From NCBI RefSeq assembly GCF_003611675.1, contig NZ_RAWA01000024.1:1-51056 (forward strand): 51,056 nt of DNA, written 5' to 3'. The stretch comes from Corallococcus sp. CA053C (GTDB lineage Bacteria; Myxococcota; Myxococcia; Myxococcales; Myxococcaceae). This document shows positions 48,802-51,056 of the stretch, piece by piece. Under the pieces are notes generated by a model. The model was not told where the DNA came from, made no database searches, and saw nothing but the letters and a program-made list of their open reading frames with translations. The first letter of the stretch is position 1; each line of letters starts with the position of its first letter. Made by a program: the position numbers and the translations under genes.

Positions 48802-49518
48802 ATGCTGCGGCGCATGCCCTCCGCCGCGCGCAAGCGTCCTCCCAGACTCTCGCGGGACCTCGTGGTGGAGGCCGCCGTCGTGCTCGTGCGGGAGCAGGGG
48901 CTGCGGCAGCTCTCCATGCGGACGCTGGCGGAGCGGCTGGGGGTGACGCCCATGGCTGTGTACAAGCACGTCGAGCACCGGGACGCGCTCGTGCTCCTGT
49001 CCGTCGAGGCCATCCTGGGCACCGTCGCGCTCCCGGAGGAGCGGCTGGAGCCGGTGCCCTGGCTCCGGGTGCTCGCGGGCCGCGTGCGCGCGGTGGGCCT
49101 GGCGCACCGGGGGCTGATGGACTTCCTGTTGGACGAAGGCCCCACGGTGCACACGGCGCTCGTCATCCTGGACAGGACGGTGCGCAAGCTGCACGGCGCG
49201 GGCATCCCGTGGAAGGAGGCGGGGGCGCTGCACAACACGTTCTTCTCGTGGCTGGCGGGCGCGGTCCGCAGGCAGGAGCCCTGGGATGTGAGCACCCGGG
49301 ACACGCCTCCGCCGTTCGAGAAGTTCTTCGCGGCGGCCGAGGCGCTTCCCGCCAAGGACTACCCGGGCCTGGCGCACAGCGTGCCGCACATGCGGGCCAC
49401 GGACGTCGGGCGCGAGTTCGAGGCCAGCCTCGACTTCATGCTGGAGGGGATCCAGCGGCGCATCGACGCAAGGCAGGAAGCCGTGCGCAAGAAGCCGCCC
49501 CGCCCTCGCCCGGGTTGA
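48802..49518 (+). CDS. TetR-family transcriptional regulator
   Basis: A 238-residue repressor-type protein. The N-terminal helix-turn-helix (LVVEAAVVLVREQGLRQLSMRTLAERLGVTPMAVYKHVEHRDALV) is a clear TetR domain, and the all-helical remainder is the ligand-binding/dimerisation domain, ending in a basic RKKPPRPRPG tail. The start may be ATG 48802 or 48814. The gene converges on the amidohydrolase gene with a 1-bp gap. A perfect palindrome 31 bp upstream of that gene is the best candidate operator, although the regulator may also act elsewhere. Confidence 0.92.
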   Translation: MLRRMPSAARKRPPRLSRDLVVEAAVVLVREQGLRQLSMRTLAERLGVTPMAVYKHVEHRDALVLLSVEAILGTVALPEERLEPVPWLRVLAGRVRAVGLAHRGLMDFLLDEGPTVHTALVILDRTVRKLHGAGIPWKEAGALHNTFFSWLAGAVRRQEPWDVSTRDTPPPFEKFFAAAEALPAKDYPGLAHSVPHMRATDVGREFEASLDFMLEGIQRRIDARQEAVRKKPPRPRPG

Positions 49519-49519
49519 G

Positions 49520-50914
49520 TCACGCGTCCTTCGCGGCGCCCAGCTCCCAGTGCTCCGCGAGCGCCTCCCGTTCACCCAGGAGCGCGGACGGTCCACCCAC
49601 GCGGGTGAGCACCGCGTCGCGAGCCTGCACCACGCGGCGTCGGACCGCTTCCACGTCGACGTCGACGAGGGCGCCCTGGAACTTCGCCCACCGTCCGCGG
49701 ACCATGACGGACTCGACGTTGCCCGCGTGGGCCTGAAGCACCACCGCGTCCCGGGGGCGGTTGAGCGGCGTCAGGTTCAGCGCGTCCGCGGCGAGCACGA
49801 TGAGATCCGCCTCCTTGCCAGGGCGCAGGGAGCCCGTGATGTGCCCCAGGCCCAGCGCCTCCGCGGCATCGAGCGTCACCATGGAGAGCATGCGCGCGGC
49901 CTTGAGCGCGAGGACCCGCGACAGGCCGTCGCGTTCGTGGGCCCTGGCGCGCTCCACCTGGAGGGCCAGCCGCATCGCGGTGAACAGGTCCCCGCCGTTG
50001 CTGGAGACGACATCGCAGCCGAGCGTCGTGCGGACCCCCGCACGCAGCGCGCGACCGGTGACGGGGAAGCCCATGCCCATCTGCAGCTCCGTCTCCGGAG
50101 TCACGGCGATGGAGCCACCGCTGTCGGCGATGCGCTGGAGGTCATCGTCGGAGCTGAACGTGCAGTGGACGAAGAGCAGGTCCGGACCGAGCAGCCCTTC
50201 GGCCGCGAGCCGTTGCACTTCGCTCGGCCCCGACACGGGCCACGCGGAACAGTGGGCGGTGATGGGGACGCCCAGCTCGCGAGCGGCCAGGACTTCCGCG
50301 CGGCTCTGCTCCCAGGGGACCTGCATCTCCGTCAGCGCGATGCCCATGCGGATCCGCCCGGTGTCCGACGTCAGCCGCGTGGTCCGCAGGCGCCTGGCAT
50401 CCGCGAGCCGGCTTGCATGCGTGGGCAGCGAGGTGCTCTCAAGGGGCCCCGCTGCGAGGCCATAGGCGAAGAGCGCCCGGATGCCGGAGTCATCGATCGC
50501 CGTGAGCGCGGCGTCCGCGTGTTCGGGGGACTCGATGCAGTGGGAGTAGTCCACGAGGGTGGTGATGCCCGCGTCCAGGGCCTCCAGCGCTCCGGCGAGG
50601 TTGGCGGCATGCACGTCCTCCGGCTGGAACGCGGGAGCAAGCTTCACGCGCACGGCCGCCAGGTAGTCCATGACGGTCCAGTCCGCCCCCAGGGCGCGCA
50701 AGGGCGTCTGCCACGTGTGCCGGTGCGCGTCGATGAGGCCCGGCAGGAGCAGCTTCCCGCGCAGGTCGACGACGCGGCAGTCACTGACACGAAGCTCGGG
50801 GCCCATCGCGACGATGACCCCGTCCTCCACGAGGACGTCGCCTCGCGGCAGGTCCTCCTGCGTGGGGTCGCAGGTGATGACCTCCGCTCCACGAAGCAGC
50901 CATCGGTCGGCCAT
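49520..50914 (-). CDS. amidohydrolase-family metal-dependent hydrolase
   Basis: 464 residues, cytoplasmic. The composite fold is typical of the TrzN/chlorohydrolase/cytosine-deaminase branch: N-terminal beta domain (LLRGAEVITCDPTQEDLPRGDVLVEDG), metal His pair in LPGLIDAHRHTWQ, later ligands in VPITAHCSAW, FVHCTF and the Asp in LGCDVVSSNGGD, then the C-terminal domain (GSLRPGKEADLIVL). The substrate is not clear; a deaminase or an amidohydrolase on a cyclic amine is plausible. AGGAGGA 9 nt before ATG 50914 fixes the start. The promoter region contains the palindrome at 50945-50961. Confidence 0.9.
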   Translation of the reverse strand: MADRWLLRGAEVITCDPTQEDLPRGDVLVEDGVIVAMGPELRVSDCRVVDLRGKLLLPGLIDAHRHTWQTPLRALGADWTVMDYLAAVRVKLAPAFQPEDVHAANLAGALEALDAGITTLVDYSHCIESPEHADAALTAIDDSGIRALFAYGLAAGPLESTSLPTHASRLADARRLRTTRLTSDTGRIRMGIALTEMQVPWEQSRAEVLAARELGVPITAHCSAWPVSGPSEVQRLAAEGLLGPDLLFVHCTFSSDDDLQRIADSGGSIAVTPETELQMGMGFPVTGRALRAGVRTTLGCDVVSSNGGDLFTAMRLALQVERARAHERDGLSRVLALKAARMLSMVTLDAAEALGLGHITGSLRPGKEADLIVLAADALNLTPLNRPRDAVVLQAHAGNVESVMVRGRWAKFQGALVDVDVEAVRRRVVQARDAVLTRVGGPSALLGEREALAEHWELGAAKDA

Positions 50915-50944
50915 GCGGTGTTCCTCCTGTGAGTGGAGTGCTTC

Positions 50945-50961
50945 GGTATACAGCGTATACC
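50945..50961. promoter_or_regulatory. perfect palindrome, probable TetR-type operator
   Basis: GGTATACAGCGTATACC: two 7-nt arms that are exact reverse complements around a 3-nt centre. It lies 31-47 nt upstream of the amidohydrolase ATG, where the promoter -10 region would be, and contains TATAC on both strands. This is AT-richer than its surroundings. Its size and symmetry suit a TetR dimer, and a TetR gene lies at the other end of the amidohydrolase gene. Confidence 0.7.
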
Positions 50962-51056
50962 AGCCGGGTTGGGAGGCGAACCCTGCCTGCGACAAAGGCA
51001 GGCAGGGATGTGTCGGCCGGAGTCCAGGACCCGGGGTTGGGGAAGGGGCGACTACC

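Overview
The window is about 51 kb of very GC-rich DNA, with codon third positions dominated by G and C, so long antisense shadow ORFs are common. Its gene families point to a fruiting myxobacterium (Myxococcota, family Myxococcaceae; Corallococcus- or Myxococcus-like). They include several eukaryote-like Ser/Thr kinases, a DUF2381-type (TIGR02268-like) protein beside a kinase, an FHA/sigma-54 activator, an ADYC-like lipoprotein, many lipoproteins, and a lipoprotein polymorphic toxin of the kind myxobacteria pass between cells. The genus is an inference; no rRNA or marker gene is present.

Layout. 0.1-11.4 kb: mostly housekeeping and envelope genes. These are an alpha/beta hydrolase, a molybdopterin oxidoreductase with its cytochrome b561, a PKD/beta-helix surface lipoprotein, a MecA-like transpeptidase followed by a beta-lactamase-fold serine hydrolase, a glutathione S-transferase, and a divergent ureohydrolase-like protein with a Cys-rich N-terminus. 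12.0-17.1 kb: a compact operon of ECF sigma factor, membrane anti-sigma-like protein, secreted protein and TPR-CHAT peptidase, preceded by a 32-codon ORF with its own Shine-Dalgarno sequence. 17.0-22.7 kb: a degenerate kinase (DFG changed to HFG), a lipoprotein, two tandem XRE regulators, and a receptor-like kinase with a DUF2381-like partner.

22.8-31.7 kb is accessory. It holds a three-gene block of outer-membrane-barrel-like protein, lipoprotein toxin with a restriction-endonuclease-like C-terminus, and probable immunity protein, resembling the SitBAI toxins moved by outer membrane exchange in Myxococcus. Next comes a transposon with a DD35E transposase, an AAA ATPase and a broken zinc-ribbon gene, which abuts a decayed DUF5953-like pseudogene. 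31.7-40.1 kb carries membrane or secreted proteins of unknown role, a kinase-TPR protein, an ADYC-like lipoprotein, an FHA-sigma-54 activator and a protein with an HEWVH zinc-peptidase motif.

40.1-42.3 kb is the most unusual part. A second, equal-length (1,624 bp) copy of the immunity gene plus the tip of the toxin gene lies between two inverted 99-bp repeats (90/99 identical). The repeats abut genes on both sides, and the right one appears to have cut off the signal peptide of a lipoprotein gene. I read this as an orphan toxin-tip/immunity cassette in a repeat-bounded, possibly mobile, unit.

42.8-51 kb: a zinc-ribbon protein, a Vps62-like secreted protein, a lone MlaF-like ABC ATPase, a beta-propeller/M23 peptidase pair, a ferritin-like lipoprotein, and a TetR regulator converging on an amidohydrolase gene whose promoter region holds a perfect 17-bp palindrome.
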